From NCBI GenBank assembly GCA_046329585.1, contig JAXLUI010000002.1, positions 868,001 to 932,000 of the forward strand: a stretch of 64,000 nucleotides of DNA, read 5' to 3'. This DNA comes from DLKC01 sp002478885 (GTDB taxonomy: Bacteria > Bacteroidota > Bacteroidia > Chitinophagales > Chitinophagaceae). The notes under the pieces were generated by a model that had not been told where the DNA came from, searched no databases, and saw nothing but the letters and a program-made list of their open reading frames with translations. Below, piece after piece: positions 41,793 through 50,915 of the stretch (its first letter is position 1; the number at the start of each line of letters is the position of its first letter). Both the position numbers and the translations under genes were made by a program.

Positions 41793-42017
41793 ATGCTTAC
41801 AACACAACTAAAATCAATTCAAAAATACCTTCTTAGCTTGGAAAGTAATAACAAGAGCCTGAACAGAGATCAAAAAAAACTTTTACATGAACTCAATTTT
41901 TTAGACAAAAGCTCAATCGTAGAAATTGCATTAAGTGATTATTCCTATAGTGAAATGAAAACTGAATCATTTGCAGTAGCAAGCAGTGCTTGCCCTAATT
42001 GCGGAAAAAAATATTGA
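41793..42017 (+). CDS. small protein with C-terminal CPNCGK knuckle
   Basis: 74 residues, family not recognised. The N-terminal ~50 residues are predicted helical (QLKSIQKYLLSLESNNKSLN; KKLLHELNFLDK); the last residues are ESFAVASSACPNCGKKY. One CxxC pair at the extreme end is half of a zinc ribbon, so zinc binding would need a dimer or a partner. A paralogue-like protein at 42806 ends SFSVAPRICPQCGKPI. The stop is two bases from the next ATG, so the two are coupled. Visibly AT-rich. Confidence 0.7.
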   Translation: MLTTQLKSIQKYLLSLESNNKSLNRDQKKLLHELNFLDKSSIVEIALSDYSYSEMKTESFAVASSACPNCGKKY

Positions 42018-42019
42018 TT

Positions 42020-42796
42020 ATGGAAAAAGGCGCATATATAGTTAGTTCGAATCCTAATGTGAAAGGTGATATAATTTTTTCAATAAAACCAGATGCAACA
42101 GATGTTTCCGAATTACAACAGAAATTACACATAGAAGTTGAAAAGGCATTAACAGTAATAAGAAAATTGTTTGAAGACAACCCACTAGAATTTGATAATT
42201 ATTTCAATCAGCTGCTCACATTGGCGCAAGCAGGTCTCGTTCCTGAAAATGCTCAGCCATCCATTTCTTTAAATGCATTGCAACAACTAAAAAACGATAT
42301 CATTGAAAAGAAATCGGGGGAAGTTAAAAATTCATACTTTAAGTTATTGGGTCTTCAAGCAATTAAGCTTGGAAAATTTCCAATGGCAGTTGCTCTTATT
42401 TTAAAGTTGCTTAATTATTATTTACCAAACTTCGACGCGATTAAAAATCTCGGCATTTTTGCAAATTTTCTTTTTTTCTTTTGTGCTTGTCTGTTGGGTG
42501 TATGGTTATCGTTTGGTGCTAGGAAGACAGTGTTAAGTTTTGAAGAGTTGACAACGATTGAGGAAGATAGGTTGGAGCCGTTAATGCGATTGATATTCAT
42601 TGGCGCAATTGCGATGGTATTTTCAATATTTTTTTATAAAGAGGCAATATTTGTAAAAGTAGGTACTGTTTCATCTAAGGACATTAGTAGTGACTCGTAC
42701 GTTGCAATGATCTTCGGTGTTTCTCTTGGGCTTAGTGAACAAATACTTGGTAAAAAAATTACAAAAAAAGCAGCTTCATTATTTGATAATATTTAA
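42020..42796 (+). CDS. membrane protein of unknown family in the restriction operon
   Basis: 258 residues from the ATG at 42020, two bases after the preceding stop. The first ~130 residues are soluble and helix-rich (SELQQKLHIEVEKALTVIRK; NALQQLKNDIIEKKSGEVKN). Three hydrophobic segments follow: FANFLFFFCACLLGVWLSFG, LIFIGAIAMVFSIFFY, and the weaker YVAMIFGVSLGLSEQIL, with a charged loop TIEEDRLEPLMR between the first two. No known domain is recognised. A cytosolic sensor or adaptor attached to a membrane module is the layout of many defence effectors, but this is inference from architecture and place. Confidence 0.75.
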   Translation: MEKGAYIVSSNPNVKGDIIFSIKPDATDVSELQQKLHIEVEKALTVIRKLFEDNPLEFDNYFNQLLTLAQAGLVPENAQPSISLNALQQLKNDIIEKKSGEVKNSYFKLLGLQAIKLGKFPMAVALILKLLNYYLPNFDAIKNLGIFANFLFFFCACLLGVWLSFGARKTVLSFEELTTIEEDRLEPLMRLIFIGAIAMVFSIFFYKEAIFVKVGTVSSKDISSDSYVAMIFGVSLGLSEQILGKKITKKAASLFDNI

Positions 42797-42805
42797 AACT
42801 AAAAC

Positions 42806-43009
42806 ATGCTTCCACAAAAATTACAACGATTGAAAAGAGATTTAGAGAGCGAACTTTATCTTGATGCTGACGACAAAAAAGCTCTACAAATTTTGAAAGT
42901 TTTAGACTCTGATCCTAAATTTCAGCAAATTTTAAATAGTAGTGATTTTTTAACTAAGTCTTTCTCTGTAGCACCCAGAATATGCCCTCAATGCGGTAAA
43001 CCAATATAA
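42806..43009 (+). CDS. second small protein with C-terminal CPQCGK knuckle
   Basis: 67 residues. Same plan as the protein at 41793: helical N-terminus (LQRLKRDLESELYLDADDKK), a Leu/Asp-rich middle (ILKVLDSDPKFQQIL) and a tail SFSVAPRICPQCGKPI. The shared SF.VA....CP.CGK end and equal length suggest duplication. It starts 9 bases after the membrane protein stop and ends 4 bases before the hsdS ATG, so it belongs to the operon. Confidence 0.7.
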   Translation: MLPQKLQRLKRDLESELYLDADDKKALQILKVLDSDPKFQQILNSSDFLTKSFSVAPRICPQCGKPI

Positions 43010-43013
43010 ATAT

Positions 43014-44051
43014 ATGAACGGATGGAAAGAACATAAATGGGGTGAAATCGCAACTCTGGAATATGGGAAAGGATTAGCCAATTATCAAAATGACAATGGT
43101 AAGTACCCGGTTTTTGGAACTAACGGGAAAATTGGAACTTCTGATATTTTTTTAAACTCTAATCCGGGAATAATTATAGGAAGAAAGGGTGCATACAGAG
43201 GCGTTCATTATTCAACAACTCCCTTTTATGTTATTGATACAGCTTTTTATTTGAAACCAAAAATAAATGATCTTGATATTAAGTATGCCTACTATCAGTT
43301 ATTAACTAAAGACATTAATAGTATGGATAGTGGTTCTGCAATTCCTAGTACTAGTAGAGAAGACTTTTATGATTTGAATATTTATTTACCTCCCTTCAAA
43401 GAACAAAAATTAATTGCAGAAACGCTCACAGGCTTAGATGATAAAATAGATTTACTTCAACGCCAAAACAAAACTTTAGAGCAATTAGCTGAAACACTTT
43501 TTAGGCAATGGTTTGCAGAAGAAGCAAGTGAAGATTGGGAAGAAGGAAAAGTTATTGATTTATTTGTTCTTCAAAGAGGTTTTGATTTGCCTTCACAAAA
43601 CAGAGTTGAAGGAAAATATCCGGTAATTACAGCCAGTGGTGCTAATGGGTTTCACAATGAATACAAAGTAAAAGCTCCAGGCGTAACAACAGGACGAAGT
43701 GGTCTATTAGGTGAAGTATTTTATATTGATACCGATTTTTGGGCTCTTAATACATCTTTATTTATTGTTGAGTATAAACTTGCAACACCGTTGTTTGCAT
43801 ACTTTTTTTTAAAGAGTTTAGATTTAGCTTCGTTAAATGGTGGCTCTGCTGTTCCAACTCTAAATAGAAATGATGTTCATGATTTGGAAACTCAACTTCC
43901 TCCAAAGGAATTGATGCAGAATTTCGAGAATATTGCATTTACTTTTTTTGAAAAAATAAAATCAAACAATACCCAAATCAAAACCCTCACCCAACTAAGA
44001 GATTCATTGTTGCCAAAATTGATGAGTGGTGAAGTGAGAGTAAAAAACTAA
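43014..44051 (+). CDS. hsdS: type I restriction specificity subunit
   Basis: 345 residues with two target-recognition domains: the first at about residues 1-140 (EIATLEYGKGLANYQNDNGK; PSTSREDFYDLNIYLPPFKE), then coiled coil KLIAETLTGLDDKIDLLQRQ, and the second (QRGFDLPSQNRVEGKYPVIT; SAVPTLNRNDVHDLETQLPP) with a final coiled coil ending LRDSLLPKLMSGEV. It sets the bipartite DNA target for both HsdM and HsdR. Its TAA shares one base with the hamA ATG. The total is short for a two-TRD HsdS (usually 380-450). Confidence 0.93.
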   Translation: MNGWKEHKWGEIATLEYGKGLANYQNDNGKYPVFGTNGKIGTSDIFLNSNPGIIIGRKGAYRGVHYSTTPFYVIDTAFYLKPKINDLDIKYAYYQLLTKDINSMDSGSAIPSTSREDFYDLNIYLPPFKEQKLIAETLTGLDDKIDLLQRQNKTLEQLAETLFRQWFAEEASEDWEEGKVIDLFVLQRGFDLPSQNRVEGKYPVITASGANGFHNEYKVKAPGVTTGRSGLLGEVFYIDTDFWALNTSLFIVEYKLATPLFAYFFLKSLDLASLNGGSAVPTLNRNDVHDLETQLPPKELMQNFENIAFTFFEKIKSNNTQIKTLTQLRDSLLPKLMSGEVRVKN

Positions 44052-44971
44052 TGCCTATTACAGAAGCAGAAATACAAAGATTGATTACTTGCACCCAAAT
44101 GTTTATGAATCATGTTCATTGGGTGCAACAGTCATTTAATCTTGTTCCAGACAATAGGCACTTCGGCACTTGCATTAACTACATTGACAGGCAAGAGTAT
44201 CGTGATGAATTTTGCAGAGAGCTTGTGAATACCATTCCTGAATGGGTTTATAGTCAATCAAAAGCCGCGGCAGTATTAAATAGTTTAATAGCTGAAGGAA
44301 GAAGTCAGCAAAACGCACAGACAGCATTGACCACCATGACCTTTGAAAAATTCAGAAACAGCAGTACTGAAAAACTGCTTATTCAAGGGCAATTTGGTGA
44401 ACTGCTTTTGTTCAACTTTCTGCAAAGCTTTTTTAAATGTATTCCTTTGCTTCGCAAAATGCCAATCACGACTTCTGTTGAAATGGAAAGATTTGGTGCC
44501 GATGCAATTCACTATAAATATGAAAATGGAAAGAACCTATTTTACCTCGGAGAAGCAAAAACATATAGCAGTAAGTATCAATTTAACACTGCAATAGGTG
44601 ATGCTATTGAAAGTATCATAAAAACCTACAAGGAACATCGTAAAGAAATTGGCAGATATGTTTACGACTCGTTTATTGATGATACTTTAATTGATATTGC
44701 AAAGGGATACATACATGGAACACTTAAAGATGTGGAAGTTCATTTGGTTTCAGTCATTACTTATTGCGAAAACAAAGCGCTTGATAAGAACGATGAAAAA
44801 CAAATTAAAGAGGATATAATCAAAATTATTGAGGGAAGAGGTAAAGCCGTAGACAAAAAATTGTTTGACGTAATTGAAACCGGTTTGCATCCACGCCTCA
44901 ATTACATCATCTTGCCAGTTTGGGAATTGGATGAGTTGCTTAAACATTTTCAAACACTTATCGGTAAATAA
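44051..44971 (+). CDS. hamA: HamA-like effector nuclease (DUF1837), Hachiman
   Basis: 306 residues. The family is recognised from the DUF1837 core: EKLLIQGQFGELLLFNFLQS, FGADAIHYKYENGKNLFYLG and then EAKTYSSKYQFNTAIGDAIE. A PD-(D/E)xK-like set is intact: D151 in GADAIH, E168 and K170 in GEAKTY. In Hachiman, HamA is a DNase held inactive by the HamB helicase until aberrant DNA is met. The ATG overlaps the hsdS stop by one base and its own stop overlaps the hamB ATG. Only the placement inside a type I restriction operon is unusual. Confidence 0.88.
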   Translation: MPITEAEIQRLITCTQMFMNHVHWVQQSFNLVPDNRHFGTCINYIDRQEYRDEFCRELVNTIPEWVYSQSKAAAVLNSLIAEGRSQQNAQTALTTMTFEKFRNSSTEKLLIQGQFGELLLFNFLQSFFKCIPLLRKMPITTSVEMERFGADAIHYKYENGKNLFYLGEAKTYSSKYQFNTAIGDAIESIIKTYKEHRKEIGRYVYDSFIDDTLIDIAKGYIHGTLKDVEVHLVSVITYCENKALDKNDEKQIKEDIIKIIEGRGKAVDKKLFDVIETGLHPRLNYIILPVWELDELLKHFQTLIGK

Positions 44972-47490
44972 TGGAAGCAAAGGACATTCTCATAAAGCTG
45001 CTCTATTTAGAACTTGTTACAAATGCAACCAGATTAAAATTTATTTATAGAAATTCAAAGGAAACAATTGATGAGGATCTTTTGACCGATGCAATTTCCA
45101 TTTTAAATGAGTTGTCTGTAAAGACCGATGAGCTTTCAAAAAAACAACTTATTGCAATTTGTGCTTTGCTTTGGACTTACCGAAAACAAGAATGGAGCGG
45201 GCTTAAAAATTATTTGGTTTTGTTTCTTTCCAGAGCAGGTTTTGGTCCCTCATCTATAATGATTGATTCTGAATATTCATTTGTCGACAAACAGTTTTCC
45301 TTTGGCGAAAATTTGATGAATCAATTTGCAGTTACCATAGCGCAAATAAAAAATGAAATCAAAGTTAGCAACTCAATTTTTTTGTTAACTGATTTTCAAA
45401 AAGACATTTGGGAATCTATTGAGAAAAACTCTTTAATAGGAATTTCTGCTCCTACATCGGCTGGAAAATCTTTTCTTATTTTATTGAAGGCAATTGATCT
45501 TATTCAGAAAAAAAGCGGTGTAGTGGTTTACGTAGTCCCAACATTAAGTTTAGTTTCACAAGTAATAAGTGATTTTAGAAAACTACTTGACGACTTTCAA
45601 CTTATTGACTATACACTTGAAACTACTTACAATAACACGTCAGCTACTCCCAATTCTATTTATGTATTGACACAGGAGAAAGCGATAGCAGCTTTTTCAC
45701 AATCCGAAAATCCATTTGGAAGTATTCGTTTGTTAGTGATTGATGAAATACAGAATGTAGAGAAAGTTGCGGATTCAGACGACCAACGTTCAAAAGTTTT
45801 GTATGACTTGATGATTGAGCTTAGGAACAGTTCGCAAATTGATCACATCATTATTTCAGGTCCGAGAATTATAAAAATTGATGAATTAGGAGCAAATGTT
45901 TTTGGAATAAATTCAGAAAAGAAAGAAACAGATGCTTCGCCTGTATTAAATCTTACCTACTCGATCTCAAAGAAAAAAGAGGATTACTATTTCAATGTGT
46001 ATTCAGATTTGTTGGAGAAAAGTCAGCAAATAAAGATTACTAATAAGGAGTCAATTCAAGGTTATGGAAAGGTTCAGTATAATGACAATTACCTTGATTA
46101 TCTAAGCAATTTTTTAAGCAGTTTAGGAAATGATGAAAGCACTTTAATATTTTCTCCTACATCTACTACTTGCAATAAAATGGCATCTCACATTGCTAAA
46201 AACATAATTGGGAAGGATGATAAATTCTTGAATGAGTTGGCTGAATTTATTTCTGCAACAGTGCATCCAATGTTTACGATGGTTGAAACAATTCAGAAGG
46301 GTGTTGCTTACCATCATGGGAAACTTCCGTTTCATGTAAGAGTTTTGATTGAGGATGGAATAAGAAAGAAAAATATTAAAACAATTATTTGCACAACTAC
46401 ACTTCTCCAAGGAGTCAATTTACCAGTTCAAAATATAATTATAAGGAACCCAAATTTGTTTATCGCTAAAAATGAAACAAGTTCCAAACTTTCCAACTAT
46501 GAAATAGCAAATCTTCGAGGCAGAGCAGGAAGATTACTTAAGGATTTTATCGGCAGAACCTATATATTGGATGAATTGAGTTTTCAAGAAAATGCGACAA
46601 AACAATTAGAATTGTTTAAGGATGCCTCAAAAGAATTAGAGGTTGGTTATGGAAAAAAATATCAGGCTCATAAGGAGAAAATAAAAAAAGACCTTGAAAA
46701 TAATGTCGGCAGCACAACAGATAATCAAGATTATTCTTTTCTCACAACCTATTTGCGACAAACAGTTTTAAGATATGGGCTTTTTTCACAAGTATATCTT
46801 AGCAGAGTGGGAATTATTTTAAGTGATGCAGAAATGAATAGAATTTTTGAATCACTTTCTAAATTGGAAATTACTAAAGCAATTTGTGCGAAGAATAGAT
46901 ACTGGGATCCAATAGATTTGAATAACCTTTATCAGAAGAGAAATTTATTTCAACTCCCTACTAGCGTGACGGAGTTTCGATTATCTTATACGATCAAAGC
47001 GCTTCTTCAAGCAATCAAAGACAATTTCCCAGTATACTACTTCAAATATTTCGGTATAGAAAATTTATTTAGAAAAGATGGAAGCGAAATAGATAGAATT
47101 TTGCAATATAGTATTCTGACCGAAAATTGGTTAAAGGAAAAATCACTTGCGGAAATTTTCTCCGACGGATTTTATGATTCATCCGAAAAAATTGATGACA
47201 CAATAAATTTTGTGCAAAACAAAATTTCTTATGGGCTTCCACTTCTATTAAAACCTTTGTATGACATCAAAGAACTTGAGGGAATGTTCACAAGATTCAT
47301 TGAGTTGGGTGCTTACAAACCACTCACAAGAAAGCTTATTGAACTGAGTATCCCAAGAGAAACCGCAATCTTTTTAAGCAATAACTTTGAGTTTAGCGAT
47401 ATTAACGACAAACAAAAACTGATAAACCAACTAAGGGAAATAAGAAAAAATTTATCTTACTGGTATAGAGTTCAGTTAAGTACTATTTAA
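44971..47490 (+). CDS. hamB: HamB-like superfamily 2 helicase, Hachiman
   Basis: 839 residues. An N-terminal ~140-residue helical region precedes the two RecA domains: Q-motif-like FQKDIWESIE, Walker A SAPTSAGKS (P161-S167), DEIQ box at residues 258-261 in place of DEAH, motif GPRI, then YHHGKLPFHVRVLIEDG and TTLLQGVNLPVQNIII, and motif VI NLRGRAGRLLKDFIG. The order resembles Ski2-like helicases, as known for HamB. It senses damaged or invading DNA and releases HamA. Overlaps by one base with hamA and hsdR. A long helical C-terminus follows. Confidence 0.88.
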   Translation: MEAKDILIKLLYLELVTNATRLKFIYRNSKETIDEDLLTDAISILNELSVKTDELSKKQLIAICALLWTYRKQEWSGLKNYLVLFLSRAGFGPSSIMIDSEYSFVDKQFSFGENLMNQFAVTIAQIKNEIKVSNSIFLLTDFQKDIWESIEKNSLIGISAPTSAGKSFLILLKAIDLIQKKSGVVVYVVPTLSLVSQVISDFRKLLDDFQLIDYTLETTYNNTSATPNSIYVLTQEKAIAAFSQSENPFGSIRLLVIDEIQNVEKVADSDDQRSKVLYDLMIELRNSSQIDHIIISGPRIIKIDELGANVFGINSEKKETDASPVLNLTYSISKKKEDYYFNVYSDLLEKSQQIKITNKESIQGYGKVQYNDNYLDYLSNFLSSLGNDESTLIFSPTSTTCNKMASHIAKNIIGKDDKFLNELAEFISATVHPMFTMVETIQKGVAYHHGKLPFHVRVLIEDGIRKKNIKTIICTTTLLQGVNLPVQNIIIRNPNLFIAKNETSSKLSNYEIANLRGRAGRLLKDFIGRTYILDELSFQENATKQLELFKDASKELEVGYGKKYQAHKEKIKKDLENNVGSTTDNQDYSFLTTYLRQTVLRYGLFSQVYLSRVGIILSDAEMNRIFESLSKLEITKAICAKNRYWDPIDLNNLYQKRNLFQLPTSVTEFRLSYTIKALLQAIKDNFPVYYFKYFGIENLFRKDGSEIDRILQYSILTENWLKEKSLAEIFSDGFYDSSEKIDDTINFVQNKISYGLPLLLKPLYDIKELEGMFTRFIELGAYKPLTRKLIELSIPRETAIFLSNNFEFSDINDKQKLINQLREIRKNLSYWYRVQLSTI

Positions 47491-50400
47491 TGAAACCCAT
47501 TACCGAAAACCATATTGAAACCTTCGCAATTGAAACCCTTCAATCATTTGGTTGGGAGTATATACATGGCTTGAGTATTGCTTCTGGCGCAGAACAACAG
47601 GAAAGAGAAAGCTTTGAGCAAATTATTTTAACTGCAAGATTGCGCAAAGCAATTGCAACTATAAATCCACAAATTCCAATTGCTGCACAAGAACAAGCGA
47701 TTCAAAAAATACTGCGCATCTATTCACCAGAGTTGTTGCACAATAATGAAATCTTTCATCAATACTTAGTAGAGAAAATAAAAATCCCTTACCAGCAGGA
47801 TGGTTATGAAAGAAGCCATGAAGTAGCGTTAATAGATTTTGAAAACTGGCAGAACAATGAGTTTCTTGTAGTAAATCAATACACCATTATTGAGAATAAT
47901 CAAAACAAACGCCCCGATCTTTTATTGTTTGTAAATGGTATCCCTTTAGTGGTAATTGAATTAAAGAATGCAGTAGATGAGCATGCAACACTAACAAGAG
48001 CATATGATCAAATACAAACTTATAAAGCAACTATACCATCTTTGTTTACTTATAATACTATTTGTGTTATTTCGGATGGTCATGAATGTAAAGCAGGCAG
48101 TGTATCTGCAGGCTTTAGCAGGTACATGACATGGAAAACAGCAGATGGCAATAAAGAAGCATCCCGCTTTACACCACAACTAGAAGTGTTATTAAAAGGA
48201 ATGCTTAACCCTGCAACTCTGCTTGATCTTGTAAGAAATTTCATCGTGTTTGAGAAAACAAAGAAAGAAGATGCCGTAACAGGCTTAACACAAATTTTTA
48301 CAGAAAAGAAACTAGCTGCCTATCATCAATACTATGCAGTAAATAAAGCAGTCCAATCTTCTATACTCGCAACTTCAGCAAATGGAAATAAAAAAGGCGG
48401 TGTAGTGTGGCATACACAGGGAAGTGGTAAAAGTTTAAGCATGGTTTTCTATGCAGGTAAACTAATTACCACGCCTGAAATGCAAAACCCAACCATTGTA
48501 GTTATTACAGACCGCAATGATTTAGATGAACAGTTATTTGGCACATTTGCTTCTTCCAAACAATTATTAAGACAAGAACCTGTACAGGCAAATGACCGGG
48601 AACATTTAAAAGAATTATTGAAAGTATCGAGCGGCGGTATTGTATTTACTACCATTCAAAAATTCTTACCGGAAGAAGGAAAAGAAATTTATGACCAGCT
48701 TTCAAACAGAACAAATATTGTTGTAATAGCAGATGAAGCACACCGCACGCAATATGGTTTTGAAGCATCTATTAGAGAAATAAAAGACAAGGAAACAAAA
48801 GAAAAAATCGGTGAACGTATTGCTCATGGCTTTGCAAAGTATATGCGTGATGCATTACCCAATGCAACCTATATCGGCTTTACCGGCACACCTATTGAAA
48901 GCACAGATGTAAATACACCACAGGTATTTGGACATTATGTTGACATCTATGACATATCACAGGCAGTAGCAGACGGCGCAACAGTCAGAATTTATTATGA
49001 GAGCAGATTGGCAAAAGTAAATCTAGCAGAAGAAGGCAAACAGTTAATAGAAGAATACGACAAAGAACTGGAAAGCGAAGAAATAACAGGAAGTCAGAAA
49101 GCAAAAGCAAAGTGGGCACAGCTTGAAGGAATTGTAGGCAATCCTAAAAGAATAAAAAATGTAGCGCAGGATATTGTAACACATTTTGAAGGAAGAACAA
49201 TTGGCGCAGATACTAAAGCGATGATTGTTACCATGAGCAGAAGAATTGCTGTTGATCTGTATAAAGAGATTATTGCATTGCGTCCGCAATGGCATGATAA
49301 AGATTTGAATAAAGGAGTTATCAAAGTAGTAATGACTGCAAGTAGTGCAGATGGTCCTGAAATGCAGAAGCATCATACTTCAAAAGGAGACAGAGCTACA
49401 TTGGCTGATAGAATGAAAGATGAAAATGATCCACTAAAAATTGTTATCGTTCGTGATATGTGGCTTACCGGTTTTGATGCACCTGTATTGAAAACATTGT
49501 ATATAGACAAGCCAATGAAAGGACATACACTTATGCAGGCAATAGCAAGAGTGAACAGGATATTCAAAGATCTAAAAGGAGGATTGGTCGTAGATTATTT
49601 AGGTATAGCAACTGATCTAAAGAAAGCATTATCATTTTATGCAGATTCAGGTGGTAAAGGAGACCCAACAGAAAACCTTGCAAAGGCTATTGAGCTGATG
49701 CATGAGAAGTTTGAAGTAGTAGAACAGATGTTTAATGAAGAAAGTAAGACACAAAAAGATATTCTTGTAGCAGAACCCGAAGCTTACTATGAAAACAGTT
49801 TGAGATTTAATTATAGACGTTTCTTTCATGTAGATGCAAGAGAAAAACTATCCATCATATTACAGGCAGAAGAGCACATACTTGGATTGCAAGATGGCAA
49901 AGAAAGATTTATTAGAGAAGTTACTTTATTAAGCCAGGCATTTGCATTATCTATTCCTCATGAAGAAGCAATGAAGATAAAAGATGATGTTGCATTCTTC
50001 CAGGCATTAAAAGCAAGGCTTGTAAAATTTGAAGGGACCGGCACAGGGAAAACAAATACTGAAATAGAAACAGCTATTAAACTAATTGTTGACAAAGCAA
50101 TAGTGAGTGATTCCGTCATTGACATCTTTGATGCTGCGGGAATTAAGAAACCTGATATTTCTATTTTATCTGATGAGTTTTTGCTTGAAGTAAAAAACAT
50201 GCAGCACAAAAATCTTGCATTGGAATTATTGAAGAAGTTATTGAACAATGAAATCAAGAGCAGGGCTAAAACAAATCTTGTAAAGAGCAAAGCTTTACTG
50301 GAAATGCTGGAAAAGGCAATTAAGAAATATCAGAATAATTTATTGACTACAGCTGAGATCATACAAGAGCTAATCAATATTGCAAAAGATATTAAAGAAA

Positions 50401-50732
50401 GTGATAAAGAAGGGGAACGACTTGGATTGACAACAGACGAAGTTGCATTTTACAATGCTCTGGAAATAAACGACAGTGCTGTTAAGATATTAGGTGACGA
50501 AACATTAAGAGAGATAGCAAGAGAAATAGCAGAGAAGGTAAAGGCTAATACTACAATAGACTGGACAATCAGGGAAAGTGCGAGGGCAAAACTAATGGTG
50601 ATCGTAAAACGCACCTTAACCAAATACGGTTACCCGCCGGACAAACAGCAAAAAGCAATCGACACTGTAATGAAGCAGGCAGAGTTGTTGGCTGATTGGT
50701 GGAGCGGGGAGACGTCGTTTAATACTTTATAA
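47490..50732 (+). CDS. hsdR: type I restriction endonuclease subunit
   Basis: 1080 residues. N-terminal nuclease domain with D143 in RPDLLLFVNGIP and E157/K159 in VVIELKNAVD, the RecB-like motif that cuts DNA. Then the translocase: Walker A WHTQGSGKSLSMVFYAG, DEAH at residues 415-418 (VVIADEAHRTQYGFE), YIGFTGTPIEST, and motif VI LMQAIARVNRIFKDLKGG. The C-terminal ~300 residues are helical and bind the methylase core. It pumps foreign DNA lacking the HsdS/HsdM mark and cleaves at a distance. Its ATG overlaps the hamB stop, so expression is tied to Hachiman. Confidence 0.95.
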   Translation: MKPITENHIETFAIETLQSFGWEYIHGLSIASGAEQQERESFEQIILTARLRKAIATINPQIPIAAQEQAIQKILRIYSPELLHNNEIFHQYLVEKIKIPYQQDGYERSHEVALIDFENWQNNEFLVVNQYTIIENNQNKRPDLLLFVNGIPLVVIELKNAVDEHATLTRAYDQIQTYKATIPSLFTYNTICVISDGHECKAGSVSAGFSRYMTWKTADGNKEASRFTPQLEVLLKGMLNPATLLDLVRNFIVFEKTKKEDAVTGLTQIFTEKKLAAYHQYYAVNKAVQSSILATSANGNKKGGVVWHTQGSGKSLSMVFYAGKLITTPEMQNPTIVVITDRNDLDEQLFGTFASSKQLLRQEPVQANDREHLKELLKVSSGGIVFTTIQKFLPEEGKEIYDQLSNRTNIVVIADEAHRTQYGFEASIREIKDKETKEKIGERIAHGFAKYMRDALPNATYIGFTGTPIESTDVNTPQVFGHYVDIYDISQAVADGATVRIYYESRLAKVNLAEEGKQLIEEYDKELESEEITGSQKAKAKWAQLEGIVGNPKRIKNVAQDIVTHFEGRTIGADTKAMIVTMSRRIAVDLYKEIIALRPQWHDKDLNKGVIKVVMTASSADGPEMQKHHTSKGDRATLADRMKDENDPLKIVIVRDMWLTGFDAPVLKTLYIDKPMKGHTLMQAIARVNRIFKDLKGGLVVDYLGIATDLKKALSFYADSGGKGDPTENLAKAIELMHEKFEVVEQMFNEESKTQKDILVAEPEAYYENSLRFNYRRFFHVDAREKLSIILQAEEHILGLQDGKERFIREVTLLSQAFALSIPHEEAMKIKDDVAFFQALKARLVKFEGTGTGKTNTEIETAIKLIVDKAIVSDSVIDIFDAAGIKKPDISILSDEFLLEVKNMQHKNLALELLKKLLNNEIKSRAKTNLVKSKALLEMLEKAIKKYQNNLLTTAEIIQELINIAKDIKESDKEGERLGLTTDEVAFYNALEINDSAVKILGDETLREIAREIAEKVKANTTIDWTIRESARAKLMVIVKRTLTKYGYPPDKQQKAIDTVMKQAELLADWWSGETSFNTL

Positions 50733-50749
50733 TTCTTAGAGATTATAAT

Positions 50750-50857
50750 ATGAGTAAATTGATTCCATGTAAATGCAGAGGGACGAATGAAGAATGTGCA
50801 TACTGTTTTCCATGGATTCATTTTATAGGTCCGTTAAAGTTAATTGCCGGATTGTGA
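50750..50857 (+). CDS. 35-residue four-cysteine mini-protein
   Basis: A short frame from the ATG at 50750: MSKLIPCKCRGTNEECAYCF then PWIHFIGPLKLIAGL. CxC-x6-CxxC with the GTNEEC spacing is a plausible zinc knuckle. It starts 17 bases after hsdR on the same strand and ends 58 bases before the FokI-like gene. Being short it could be chance, but the cysteine pattern and position favour a real gene. Function unknown. Confidence 0.45.
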   Translation: MSKLIPCKCRGTNEECAYCFPWIHFIGPLKLIAGL

Positions 50858-50915
50858 AGGTTTAAATTTACGAGGCAAATAACTGATCATTATTAATGTT
50901 CTGAAAAGTACTAAT

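Noticed and set aside
42036..42050. gttcgaatcc, which resembles the T-arm of a tRNA
   Set aside because: It lies inside the membrane-protein gene and no acceptor or anticodon stem can be built around it.
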